Shown here: one piece after another, positions 5,470-11,149 of the stretch
Layout of the letters: each line of letters opens with the position of its first letter
How positions within the stretch are numbered: position 1 is the stretch's first letter
IMG/VR virus record: IMGVR_UViG_3300048686_000566
Coordinates: 1 to 21,920 of that record
Reading direction: 5' to 3' (one strand)
Source: a virus
DNA length: 21,920 nucleotides
Notes under the pieces: model-generated
The model's database searches: none
What the model was told of the DNA's origin: nothing
What the model saw: only the letters and a program-made list of their open reading frames with translations
Position numbers and translations under genes: made by a program

Positions 5470-5924
5470 TTAATGAAAAAAAAGATGCGTGTTACCACAA
5501 AGTAAAAGCTCGTTACAAAGTTTGGCCCTCAGCGTATGCTTCTGGTGCTTTGGTTAAATGCAGAAAGAAAGGTGCATCCAGTTGGGGTAGCAAGAATGAA
5601 TCTATAATCAATGCTTACTATGCTTTAGGAGTTATTCTCGCAGAAGCCAAGACTCCAGCTTGGCAAAGAAGTGAAGGAAAGAATCCAGCAGGTGGATTAA
5701 ATGCCAAGGGGGTAGCTTCCTATCGTGCTGCAAATCCAGGTTCTAAGCTAAAGACTGCTGTAACCACAAAACCGTCTAAACTTAAAAAGGGTAGCAAAGC
5801 TGCCAAGAGACGCAAATCATTCTGTGCTCGCATGAGTGGAATGAAAAAGAGACTTACTTCTGCAAAGACCGCTAACGATCCAGACAGCAGAATTAATAAG
5901 TCTCTACGCAAGTGGAATTGCTAG
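5466..5924 (+). CDS. Basic protein with DUF6321-type C-terminal region
   Basis: A 152-residue protein coupled to the preceding gene by an ATGA overlap. The N-terminal part has DACYHKVKARYKVWPSAYAS, then ALVKCRKKGASSWG, a motif pair seen in many large-phage proteins. The C-terminal ~85 residues match DUF6321: PAWQRSEGKNPAGGLNAKGV, RRKSFCARMSGMK, SAKTANDPDSRINKSLRKWNC. It is very basic with conserved cysteines. Function unknown. The stop codon forms a CTAG with the stop of the convergent gene 5921-6136. Confidence 0.65.
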   Translation: MINEKKDACYHKVKARYKVWPSAYASGALVKCRKKGASSWGSKNESIINAYYALGVILAEAKTPAWQRSEGKNPAGGLNAKGVASYRAANPGSKLKTAVTTKPSKLKKGSKAAKRRKSFCARMSGMKKRLTSAKTANDPDSRINKSLRKWNC

Positions 5925-6136
5925 AGGTCTTTTAGATTCTTGGGATTCTTTATCCCGAAGGTATTATTCTTAAATACCACAAACTGATCTGACCTGAAAT
6001 GCCGTAATGCTCCATCCTTTTCGAGCACTACGGCAAATATATCATTAGACCATGTACCACCGTCCCGAACGTACATGATCCAACCTTCTCCTAGTTCGGT
6101 GTTAACAGGAATTGGGTTTTTGAATTCGTAAATCAT
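5921..6136 (-). CDS. Small hypothetical protein
   Basis: A 71-residue protein MIYEFKNPIPV..., ending NPKNLKDL. I use the ATG at 6134-6136, which overlaps the upstream stop as TGATG; an upstream in-frame ATG at 6148 would add MCLL. The middle (GWIMYVRDGGTWSNDIFAVVLE, then RHFRSDQF) looks like a small beta barrel with two edge strands. No family recognised. Convergent with the plus-strand pair at 4924-5924, with no terminator between. Confidence 0.55.
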   Translation of the reverse strand: MIYEFKNPIPVNTELGEGWIMYVRDGGTWSNDIFAVVLEKDGALRHFRSDQFVVFKNNTFGIKNPKNLKDL

Positions 6137-6471
6137 CAGCAAGCACAAACGGGATCAGAGCCTTCATCGGGCTTGATCTCAATGTTTGACTTTTTAACAT
6201 CACCATACAGAGCTTTTGTAGCATAATTAAAATCAGCTACGATGAGAGAGCTACCATAAGGACCAACACCATCAACAACTCGATCCCTTGGATTCTTGTC
6301 TCGCAAAGCCATTCCTGTTACAGCAAATGGCAGAAGTGCTTGACGCAGATTGTAGTTGATTGAGTTAAGTTCTTGAATACGCTTCTCAAGATCCTTAATC
6401 TTATTTGTTAAAACAAACTCTTGTTTAAGCATATCGTATTCCTCATCCATACTTTTAAAGTATTCAGTCAT
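6136..6471 (-). CDS. Hypothetical protein with N-terminal coiled coil
   Basis: A 111-residue protein starting MTEYFKSMDEEYDML. I choose the ATG at 6469-6471, which overlaps the stop of the upstream 51-residue gene by 8 nt; longer starts would run through that gene. Residues about 15-50 (LTNKIKDLEKRIQELNSINYNLRQAL) form a coiled coil. The rest includes GMALRDKNPRD, DGVGPYGSSLIVADF and an acidic tail ending DPVCAC. Unknown function; may be a subunit of an oligomer. Confidence 0.55.
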   Translation of the reverse strand: MTEYFKSMDEEYDMLKQEFVLTNKIKDLEKRIQELNSINYNLRQALLPFAVTGMALRDKNPRDRVVDGVGPYGSSLIVADFNYATKALYGDVKKSNIEIKPDEGSDPVCAC

Positions 6472-6619
6472 CCTTCTTATTTTCCTTTTCATCTTCTGCG
6501 ATAGCTTCCCAATCAATCTGGGAAAACAGATCCTCAAGTTCCTTCATAAACTTTTCAACTTCGGCATCCAATTCTTGGTCAGTCTTAGAAGTGAATCCAC
6601 TGGTGTCTTGATTTTGCAT
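6464..6619 (-). CDS. Small acidic protein (51 aa)
   Basis: A 51-residue gene with an excellent ribosome-binding site (GAGGAGTAATT before the ATG). The protein is highly acidic with a central helix (ELDAEVEKFMKELEDLF) and a charged tail. It overlaps the next gene by 8 nt. Acidic small phage proteins may act as inhibitors or DNA mimics, but there is no specific evidence here. Confidence 0.6.
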   Translation of the reverse strand: MQNQDTSGFTSKTDQELDAEVEKFMKELEDLFSQIDWEAIAEDEKENKKDD

Positions 6620-6621
6620 AA

Positions 6622-6927
6622 TTACTCCTCGATGCTTTTCTTTTCCATGTAGCGTCCCATACCCAACAATCCATATCCAACGATGTCTTGGTAAGGATTC
6701 TCGTTGAAAGCCTTGGGATTGTTTGCGATACGGAACAACTTATCTAGGATACGAACAATGGTAAGAACATCATCATATTGCTCAGGTTTGATACCATTGG
6801 GGAACATTTGTCGAAGGCAATTGCCACTTCGACCAAAAGAATCCCCATAAGCAAGTTGCTTTTGACGGACAAGTTCTCCAACATCGTATCCAATATCTTC
6901 ATAGTTTTTAGGGTTATTGTTGTTCAT
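6622..6927 (-). CDS. Nmad1/DUF1599-like phage protein
   Basis: A 101-residue protein MNNNNPKNYEDIG.... The core YDVGELVRQKQLAYGDSFGRSG, then DDVLTIVRILDKLFRIAN and ENPYQDIVGYGLLG, fits the pattern of DUF1599 (nucleotide modification associated domain 1): YG-SF, a conserved RI-DK-FRIA helix and a D-GY segment. That domain occurs near genes for modified DNA bases, so a nucleotide-handling role is possible. I take the start at 6927; the frame is open to 7008 but that stretch is covered by the 6914-7090 gene. Confidence 0.6.
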   Translation of the reverse strand: MNNNNPKNYEDIGYDVGELVRQKQLAYGDSFGRSGNCLRQMFPNGIKPEQYDDVLTIVRILDKLFRIANNPKAFNENPYQDIVGYGLLGMGRYMEKKSIEE

Positions 6928-7090
6928 CTTTGATTCTCTGTAGATCCGCTTTGATTTCCAGTAGTGCATCGAGCCTTCCCTTAGCGTAGTCTCGGAAACC
7001 TCTACCACTATCCATTAGAGTGCTGTTGTTGTAGATATTCAACCACTCTTGAACATTTTTATCCACTTGCTGCTTTAATTCGCTCAACAT
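6914..7090 (-). CDS. Small helical protein (58 aa)
   Basis: A 58-residue gene MLSELKQQVDKNVQEW..., ending LEIKADLQRIKDEQQ. Its ATG overlaps the dCMP deaminase stop by 7 nt (ATGTTGA), and its end overlaps the next gene's start by 14 nt, in keeping with the coupling seen throughout. The protein is almost entirely helical with heptad-like spacing. Function unknown. Confidence 0.55.
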   Translation of the reverse strand: MLSELKQQVDKNVQEWLNIYNNSTLMDSGRGFRDYAKGRLDALLEIKADLQRIKDEQQ

Positions 7091-7497
7091 ATACTTTCTA
7101 CAATTATTCCAGCTTTTGTCAAAAAGGCTATTCCGTCAGAATGATAGTTCTCATGGTAGACAACACGCTTTATTCCAGACTGAATAATTAGTTTGGAACA
7201 TTCATAGCATGGTGCCATCGTAACGTATAATGTAGCTCCTTCTGAAGAACTTGTAGACCTTGCTAGTTTAGTTATAGCGTTAGATTCCGCATGAAGAACC
7301 TCTGGTAGAGTTTTCCAAGTAATGGGATGCTCACAAACATTCGAGAATCCCTCGGGAGTTCCATTATATCCTTCTGAGATAATGTGCGTATCTTTTACAA
7401 TAATACAACCTACCTTGGCTCTATTAGCGTAAGACAGCTTGGCTAACTCTTTTGCCATAGCCATGTAAGTGTTGTCTAAGTTTTGTTGTGTTGCCAT
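7084..7497 (-). CDS. Deoxycytidylate (dCMP) deaminase
   Basis: A 137-residue Zn-dependent deaminase that converts dCMP to dUMP, the precursor of dTMP for phage DNA synthesis. The signature is H69-A-E71 (LHAESNAI) and P96-C97-x-x-C100 (APCYEC), with SYANRAKVGCIIV and the GYNGTPEGF loop typical of dCMP deaminases. The zinc ligands H69, C97 and C100 and the catalytic Glu71 are all present. The Shine-Dalgarno site is CGAGGATACT. It is a second deaminase beside the one at 16532-16861, with a different loop structure. Allosteric dCTP/dTTP control is known in the family but cannot be read here. Confidence 0.9.
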   Translation of the reverse strand: MATQQNLDNTYMAMAKELAKLSYANRAKVGCIIVKDTHIISEGYNGTPEGFSNVCEHPITWKTLPEVLHAESNAITKLARSTSSSEGATLYVTMAPCYECSKLIIQSGIKRVVYHENYHSDGIAFLTKAGIIVESIC

Positions 7498-7520
7498 AGT
7501 ATCCTCGGTTACTACATAAT
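7491..7520 (+). promoter_or_regulatory. Candidate promoter for 7541-8530
   Basis: TTGCCA at 7491-7496, an 18-nt spacer and CATAAT at 7515-7520, each one mismatch from consensus. The predicted transcription start near 7527 lies just before the GGAG at about 7526-7529 and the ATG at 7541. It overlaps the start of the divergent dCMP deaminase gene. Confidence 0.45.
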
Positions 7521-7540
7521 AGTATGGAGATGTTAAAACT

Positions 7541-8530
7541 ATGCCACTAAGACCAATATTACCTCAAGAACCTTTAGTTATATTAAATGCAGCAGTAGAC
7601 CGTGATGGTGTCTATTGGAAAGGCTCACAGCCTAACAATTGCTCATTGACTAGCACTCATATTATAATGAACGGAGGTCGTGCAGGACTAATCTCTGATA
7701 TGTCTCCTGTGTTTACTAATCCCATTCTTCGTGATGTTTTAATCACAGTTAAGAAGGGAGATAAAATGACCACGATGTGGGGAGTTCGTCGCCACCAATT
7801 AAGAAACCCACAAACTATAAGAGTTCGTGTTGTAGATACTACTCGTCCTGCCTTGTTTGAAACTTCAGGAATTACCTACATGAAAGAACACGCCATATAC
7901 GATGAAATCGAAAGTGGCGAAGCATTGTATGAATGTTGCTCTGGAGACAACATTCCAGCCCAATTACTACAGATTCGTCTTGCTGGTAACAGGTCTGACC
8001 CAAAGTGGGCCAATCCAAGACACATCGTCGTTACCGACATTCATGGAAATGAGATTGGACAAAAGAGAGGTTTAGCTAGAGCAGCCTTCGCTGTATCAAT
8101 AAAGGATTCTGGTCCTAACGGAACTGTAGTTATAAAAGATCCATTCCTCAAGACTGTTCAACAAACACAAGTTGCTAAAAGATCAGATGGTACTTGGGCA
8201 GACTCATTTGCTGCTGTGTGCATCGAATACTGCAAATCACTAAATTGGACTGGTGGCTACATCGGATACAAGAATCCTAAGATGACCGCAGTTCAACTAT
8301 TTGATTTTGCAAATAAGGCAGGAGGACAAACGGGTCCAGAGGAAATCGTTATTGATGGTCTTACCTTAGATCACAACAATGGAATCACTTTGAGACTAGA
8401 CAATACAACCAAGAAGGTTGATATTAGAAACTGTGTAGGTACTGGAGACATTACCATATTCAAGATGGCATCTGATGGTGTCTATCGTGTGTGGAAGAAA
8501 GTACCAGTAGCTCAAGGATTCACTTACTAG
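7541..8530 (+). CDS. Unrecognised phage protein, 329 aa
   Basis: A lone plus-strand gene of 329 residues ending QGFTY. It starts at an ATG with GGAG 11 nt upstream. The N-terminal part (RPILPQEPLVILNAAVDRDG) is followed by strand-rich segments; residues about 200-230 (VVIKDPFLKTVQQTQVAKRSDGTW) and 270-329 (EEIVIDGLTLDHNNG, TGDITIFKMASDGVYRVW) look like beta-rich repeats. There is no signal peptide, membrane segment, or Walker or metal motif that I can see. Its single-gene transcription unit and beta-rich look would fit a structural or adhesion protein, but I do not recognise it. Confidence 0.6.
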   Translation: MPLRPILPQEPLVILNAAVDRDGVYWKGSQPNNCSLTSTHIIMNGGRAGLISDMSPVFTNPILRDVLITVKKGDKMTTMWGVRRHQLRNPQTIRVRVVDTTRPALFETSGITYMKEHAIYDEIESGEALYECCSGDNIPAQLLQIRLAGNRSDPKWANPRHIVVTDIHGNEIGQKRGLARAAFAVSIKDSGPNGTVVIKDPFLKTVQQTQVAKRSDGTWADSFAAVCIEYCKSLNWTGGYIGYKNPKMTAVQLFDFANKAGGQTGPEEIVIDGLTLDHNNGITLRLDNTTKKVDIRNCVGTGDITIFKMASDGVYRVWKKVPVAQGFTY

Positions 8531-8531
8531 A

Positions 8532-8621
8532 TGGTGCTGATGGTAGGAGTCGAGCCTACGGGGTCAATTTAATAACAACAGATTTACAGTCTGCTCCCGC
8601 CCCCTACGGGTCTACATCAGC
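8532..8621 (-). tRNA. tRNA-Tyr (anticodon GTA)
   Basis: A type II tRNA with acceptor GCTGATG/CATCAGC, anticodon loop CTGTAAA (GTA), a long variable arm, T-loop and encoded CCA. Its first 10 nt contain the stop codon of the HNH gene just upstream. Confidence 0.9.
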
Positions 8622-9052
8622 TTATAATATCGTAATCTTTTTTTATTTGCTTTGCCTTTGTTTAGAGCTTTATATGTGCTAGTGAGCGCATGGCAATTAG
8701 GACATAATACTCTAAGATTTTCTGGTCTGTTATTTGTGCTATCACCATCAATGTGATCTATCTCTAAGGGACTCCTGTTGGTAACTGGATTAATTTTATT
8801 CCAACCACATTGAATACATTTGTGATCTGCTTGTTCTAATAAGTAAGTTCTTATTGAATTTGATAGTTGATTTCCGTTATTTTTTGTGCCATCAAAAGTC
8901 CCCGATTTCCAATTATTAACTTTTTGATCGCTCTGGTACTTTTGTTGACACTTTACAGAACAATATTTCCCCTTTTGAGCAGTTTGTAAGTATTCAAACT
9001 TAATATTGCAAAATTTACAAAGTGATTCTTTTCTTTTTTTTGGATTTGACAT
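8612..9052 (-). CDS. HNH homing endonuclease (free-standing)
   Basis: A 146-residue protein from the ATG at 9050-9052 (upstream in-frame ATGs exist at 9070 and 9094). Domains in order: a zinc finger with C12xxC15 and C31xxxC35 (a MazF-antidote/HNH-associated type), a linker, then C79xxC82 and the HNH core: D99-H100 (EIDHIDGD), N residues after it, and C117xxC120-H121. It cuts DNA and promotes its own spread; its position between tRNA-Lys and tRNA-Tyr, with the stop codon inside tRNA-Tyr, suggests a tRNA-linked target. Two copies of AGATCTACTAT lie just upstream, one touching the start codon. Confidence 0.85.
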   Translation of the reverse strand: MSNPKKRKESLCKFCNIKFEYLQTAQKGKYCSVKCQQKYQSDQKVNNWKSGTFDGTKNNGNQLSNSIRTYLLEQADHKCIQCGWNKINPVTNRSPLEIDHIDGDSTNNRPENLRVLCPNCHALTSTYKALNKGKANKKRLRYYKLM

Positions 9053-9094
9053 AGTAGATCTCTTATACATATATATAGTAGATCTAGAGTTCAA
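9048..9094 (-). repeat. Direct repeat AGATCTACTAT upstream of the HNH gene, with weak promoter-like boxes
   Basis: The 11-mer AGATCTACTAT occurs twice within about 40 nt, the second copy ending at the ATG of the HNH gene. TTGAAC (9094-9089) followed 15 nt later by TATATG could serve as a weak promoter. The repeat encodes RST twice in the longer reading frame, so a short tandem duplication of the start region is the simplest origin. Confidence 0.35.
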
Positions 9095-9114
9095 TTTTAA
9101 AAGAAATTTTAAGT

Positions 9115-9188
9115 TGGTGACTCCACCGAGACTCGAACTCGGATAGACTGGTTAAAAGCCAGATATTCTGCCATTGAATTATGGAGTC
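9115..9188 (-). tRNA. tRNA-Lys (anticodon TTT)
   Basis: Acceptor GACTCCA/TGGAGTC, anticodon loop CTTTTAA (TTT), T-arm with GTTCGAG and encoded CCA. The outermost pair of the anticodon stem is a T-T mismatch. Confidence 0.88.
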
Positions 9189-9194
9189 ATGTAA

Positions 9195-9271
9195 TGGTAT
9201 CCCCAGAAGGAATCGAACCTTCAACCTGATGATTAGAAATCATCTGCTCTTTCCTGTTGAGCTATGGGGAC
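9195..9271 (-). tRNA. tRNA-Arg (anticodon TCT)
   Basis: Acceptor GTCCCCA/TGGGGAT (G-U first pair), anticodon stem GATGA/TCATC with loop TTTCTAA (TCT, reading AGA/AGG), T-loop GTTCGAT and encoded CCA. It follows a terminator-like hairpin within 4 nt. Confidence 0.9.
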
Positions 9272-9274
9272 TTG

Positions 9275-9303
9275 AAAAAAACCACAGGCTGTTATACCCG
9301 TGG
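9275..9303 (-). terminator. Rho-independent terminator-like hairpin between tRNA-Leu and tRNA-Arg
   Basis: On the minus strand CCACGGG (9303-9297), loop, CCTGTGG (9288-9282), then seven T (9281-9275). A 7-bp stem with one G-U pair. It would end or attenuate transcription just before tRNA-Arg, or be the 3' end of a small RNA. Confidence 0.6.
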
Positions 9304-9345
9304 CTCGGGAGGAACCTCCCCGACCACCATTCAAGAGGTGAATGG
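9301..9345 (-). ncRNA. Two further stem-loops 3' of tRNA-Leu
   Basis: Downstream of tRNA-Leu: CCATTCA/TGAATGG at 9345-9327 (7 bp perfect, 5-nt loop), then a GC-rich hairpin at about 9326-9301 around GGAGGTTCCTCC. With the terminator at 9275-9303 this makes three consecutive stems in about 70 nt, with no protein-coding frame. Could be a small RNA or a tRNA-processing spacer. Confidence 0.4.
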
Positions 9346-9405
9346 ATCGTTGTTTGGTAGGGATGGCGGGAATCGAACCCGCACGCCTTAGGGGCTTCAG
9401 ATTTT

Positions 9406-10084
9406 CTTACTACTTCGGCTTTCACCGCTGCTATATACCTAAAGGGTACACGCATTTGTAGTCTGGACTATGCCTTTGCCTTTCCTAGTTACAGGAGTCA
9501 GGCACTAACCGTCTAGTCTCTACACACATTACATTATTATGAAATATAAATACACCATTGAACAACTTAAAGAAGCTATAACAACTAGCAATTCTATTCG
9601 TGAAGTTTTAATGAGGCTTAATATCATTCCAGCAGGAGGGAATTATGCTACATTAAAAAAACAAATTAAGCTGCACAAATTAGATATATCACACTTCAAA
9701 GGCAAATCTTGGAACAAGAATAGAAAATTTGGACATAAACGTCCTATTGCATCTTATTTATGTAATCAATTCTCTATAACATCTCATCGTCTACGTCAAA
9801 GACTAATTCAAGAAGGTTTATTCAAACCTCAATGCTCAAATTGCAATCTTAAGAGTTGGTTAGGTAAAAATATACCTCTAGAATTAGATCATATTGACGG
9901 AGATCATGAGAATAATAATCTTTGTAACTTAAGATTACTTTGTCCAAATTGCCATGCTCTTACACCTAATTATAGGGGTAAAAACATAAAAATGTAATTT
10001 GGCTCGGCGTTGCCATGTTAAAGGTTTCACCGAATTTGGTTAGTTCTCAGTAAAGGATTTCTCCTTTATGACTCATATAGTTAA
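9406..10084 (-). ncRNA. Group I intron (679 nt) in tRNA-Leu(UAA)
   Basis: P1: exon GACTT pairs with intron GAGTC, giving a U-G pair at the 5' splice site. P2: AAAGGA-GAAA-TCCTTT. P3/P4/P5: GGTGAAACC, then GGCAACGCCGAGCC (10014-10001), matching the P/Q elements of cyanobacterial tRNA-Leu introns. P7: GAGACTAGACGG (R, about 9520-9509) and AGGCATAGTCC (S). The last intron base is G. All core elements seem intact, so it should self-splice. An HNH gene on the opposite strand (9539-9997) fills the P6 region; without it the intron would be about 220 nt. Confidence 0.85.
9539..9997 (+). CDS. HNH endonuclease gene inside the intron, antisense to it
   Basis: A 152-residue HNH endonuclease. The N-terminal ~95 residues include helices (TIEQLKEAITTSNSIREVLMRL) of the helix-turn-helix type used to bind the target; the C-terminal part has C99xxC102, ELDHIDGD (D117-H118), N residues, and C135xxC138-H139 (LLCPNCHALT). 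It lies between the P4/P5 and P7 elements of the intron but on the opposite strand, so it must be transcribed against the tRNA. No Shine-Dalgarno site or clear promoter precedes the ATG. The CPNCHALT segment is shared with the HNH at 8612-9052, but the N-termini differ. Confidence 0.85.
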   Translation: MKYKYTIEQLKEAITTSNSIREVLMRLNIIPAGGNYATLKKQIKLHKLDISHFKGKSWNKNRKFGHKRPIASYLCNQFSITSHRLRQRLIQEGLFKPQCSNCNLKSWLGKNIPLELDHIDGDHENNNLCNLRLLCPNCHALTPNYRGKNIKM

Positions 10085-10119
10085 AAGTCTGATGTGTCTG
10101 CCTATTCCACCACATCCCC

Positions 10120-10330
10120 GTTATTTTAAAGAGCTAAGTTGCAATTTTAGTTTAACGCACGCAACGAAACATAATGGATAAATTGCAAAAACCCCCAACA
10201 TAGCCACCTCTGTTCTTAACGTCCATCGGGCGAATGGTACTCGGACGTTTTCAGCTATGTCAAACGCTTGCTGTAGCCGCAGCGATAAAAAATGTACGCC
10301 ATCGTTGACACTCAACAACGTACTCGCATT
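10120..10330. other. Structured intergenic segment between tRNA-Asn and tRNA-Leu
   Basis: No convincing gene. The segment has nested perfect inverted repeats: acatagc (10198-10204)/gctatgt (10254-10260) enclosing aacgtcc (10218-10224)/ggacgtt (10243-10249), then on the minus strand GGGGG and five T, and another pair ttgcaattt (10139-10147)/aaattgcaa (10180-10188). This looks like a structured RNA. A 65-codon minus frame from a TTG (10121-10318) includes PLCFVACVKLK, and another frame reads YIFYRCGYSKRLT. Both remind me of translated peptides from the leader/immunity (ash/kil) regions of P4-like satellites and Pasteurellaceae prophages; I cannot verify this. Confidence 0.35.
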
Positions 10331-10405
10331 TGGCTCCTCGGGTAGGGCTCGAACCTACAACCAATCGGTTAACAGCCGATTGCTCTACCATTGAGCTACC
10401 GAGGA
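10331..10405 (-). tRNA. tRNA-Asn (anticodon GTT)
   Basis: Acceptor TCCTCGG/CCGAGGA, anticodon stem ATCGG/CCGAT with loop CTGTTAA (GTT), T-arm TGTAGG TTCGAGC CCTAC, discriminator G and encoded CCA. Confidence 0.9.
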
Positions 10406-10413
10406 ACCTTCAA

Positions 10414-10650
10414 TCACAGAGTAGTATCATTCTTCCAGAAACCACCCTCAGGCTCAATCTCATCCGTAAGTCCGAGGATAACCTTGAGTTCGTTAGCAGT
10501 ATCAACAAGCTCATTACGTCGATTGATGATATTCTCACGTTGAGCATCAATTTGAGAAAGAGCATTATCCATCTGCTTAATACCTTGTTCAGCACCTTCG
10601 AGCATCTGAGCAAGGAACTTATCACGCTTGTCAACAGTCTTTTCAGTCAT
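10414..10650 (-). CDS. Small coiled-coil protein between tRNA genes
   Basis: A 78-residue protein MTEKTVDKRDK.... The ATG at 10648-10650 is preceded by AGAAAGGATATAATT. It is mostly one long helix (residues about 5-60, KFLAQMLEGAEQGIKQMDNALSQIDAQRENI..., heptad-like), with an acidic tail and GGFWKNDTTL. It lies between tRNA-Ile and tRNA-Asn and its stop ends 8 nt before tRNA-Asn. No known family. The plus-strand frame reading through here (MAPRVGLEPTTN...) is a tRNA shadow. Confidence 0.6.
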   Translation of the reverse strand: MTEKTVDKRDKFLAQMLEGAEQGIKQMDNALSQIDAQRENIINRRNELVDTANELKVILGLTDEIEPEGGFWKNDTTL

Positions 10651-10677
10651 AATTATATCCTTTCTGATATATTGTTT

Positions 10678-10754
10678 TGGTACGCCTACTTGGACTTGAA
10701 CCAAGAACCTACCGCTTATAAGACGGCAACTCTAACCGATTGAGCTATAGGCGC
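10678..10754 (-). tRNA. tRNA-Ile (anticodon TAT)
   Basis: Acceptor GCGCCTA/TAGGCGT (G-U first pair), anticodon loop CTTATAA (TAT, reading AUA), T-arm CTTGG TTCAAGT CCAAG, discriminator A and encoded CCA. AUA is rare in many bacteria, so this tRNA would serve the AT-rich phage genes. Confidence 0.88.
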
Positions 10755-10806
10755 GTTGTTCTATAGATTATAGTCGCTGATAAGCTGGATTTTATTTATT
10801 TTCTTG

Positions 10807-10881
10807 TGGAGCGGAAAACGGGACTCGAACCCGCAACAGTCAGCTTGGAAGGCTGAAACTCTACCATTGAGTTATTTCCGC
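10807..10881 (-). tRNA. tRNA-Gly (anticodon TCC)
   Basis: Acceptor GCGGAAA/TTTCCGC, anticodon stem TCAGC/GCTGA with loop CTTCCAA (TCC), T-arm GCGGG TTCGAGT CCCGT, discriminator T and encoded CCA. Its first 10 nt contain the stop codon of the gene at 10872-11141. Confidence 0.9.
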
Positions 10882-11141
10882 TTGTCGCACTCACAGTATG
10901 TCGGGACACCCACAAACGTGCGAGTATCAGTCTCGCTATCATAGTCGCAAGTGTAGCATTTCATGTCCACAAAAACATCGGTAATAGCATGATGCTTAGT
11001 ATTCTTAACAAAATTCTTTACAGCGTTAGCTACAATATACAAAACGCTTTCATTACTATCATCATTGTAGGTTGTGATGGCAGAATAACCATCTTCATCA
11101 AGCCAATGGATTTCTACATTCCAACGCTTACCGTGTGCCAT
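10872..11141 (-). CDS. Hypothetical protein with C-terminal Cys-rich segment
   Basis: An 89-residue protein. The first half has strands (KRWNVEIHWLDEDGYSAITTYN) and a helix (VLYIVANAVKNFVKN); the second half has CYTC and CEC near the end, perhaps a zinc site. Its stop TAA is formed by nucleotides 8-10 of tRNA-Gly. The Shine-Dalgarno site is weak, and it starts 8 nt after the ClpA-like gene, so coupling is likely. Function unknown. Confidence 0.55.
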   Translation of the reverse strand: MAHGKRWNVEIHWLDEDGYSAITTYNDDSNESVLYIVANAVKNFVKNTKHHAITDVFVDMKCYTCDYDSETDTRTFVGVPTYCECDKRK

Positions 11142-11149
11142 ATTAATTT

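Larger units (their letters stand above)
9355..10119 (-). tRNA. tRNA-Leu (anticodon TAA), interrupted by a group I intron
   Basis: 5' exon 10119-10085 (35 nt: acceptor GGGGATG, D-arm, anticodon stem TCAGA and CTT) and 3' exon 9405-9355 (51 nt: AAAA, TCTGA, long variable arm, T-arm GCGGG/CCCGC, CATCCCT, discriminator A, CCA). Joined, the anticodon loop is CTTAAAA, so the anticodon is TAA and the intron sits between U34 and A35. This is the same site as the cyanobacterial and chloroplast tRNA-Leu(UAA) intron. First acceptor pair is G-U. Spliced length 86 nt with CCA. Confidence 0.88.

Noticed and set aside
8491-8682. Plus-strand frame across tRNA-Tyr
   Set aside because: It runs across the tRNA on the opposite strand and the ends of two real genes, with no ribosome-binding site.
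9240-9455. Minus frame across tRNA-Arg and the tRNA-Leu 3' exon
   Set aside because: Fully explained by tRNA, terminator and intron sequence.
10330-10743. Plus-strand frame beginning MAPRVGLEPTTN
   Set aside because: A well-known shadow of tRNA genes read on the opposite strand; it covers tRNA-Asn and a minus-strand gene.
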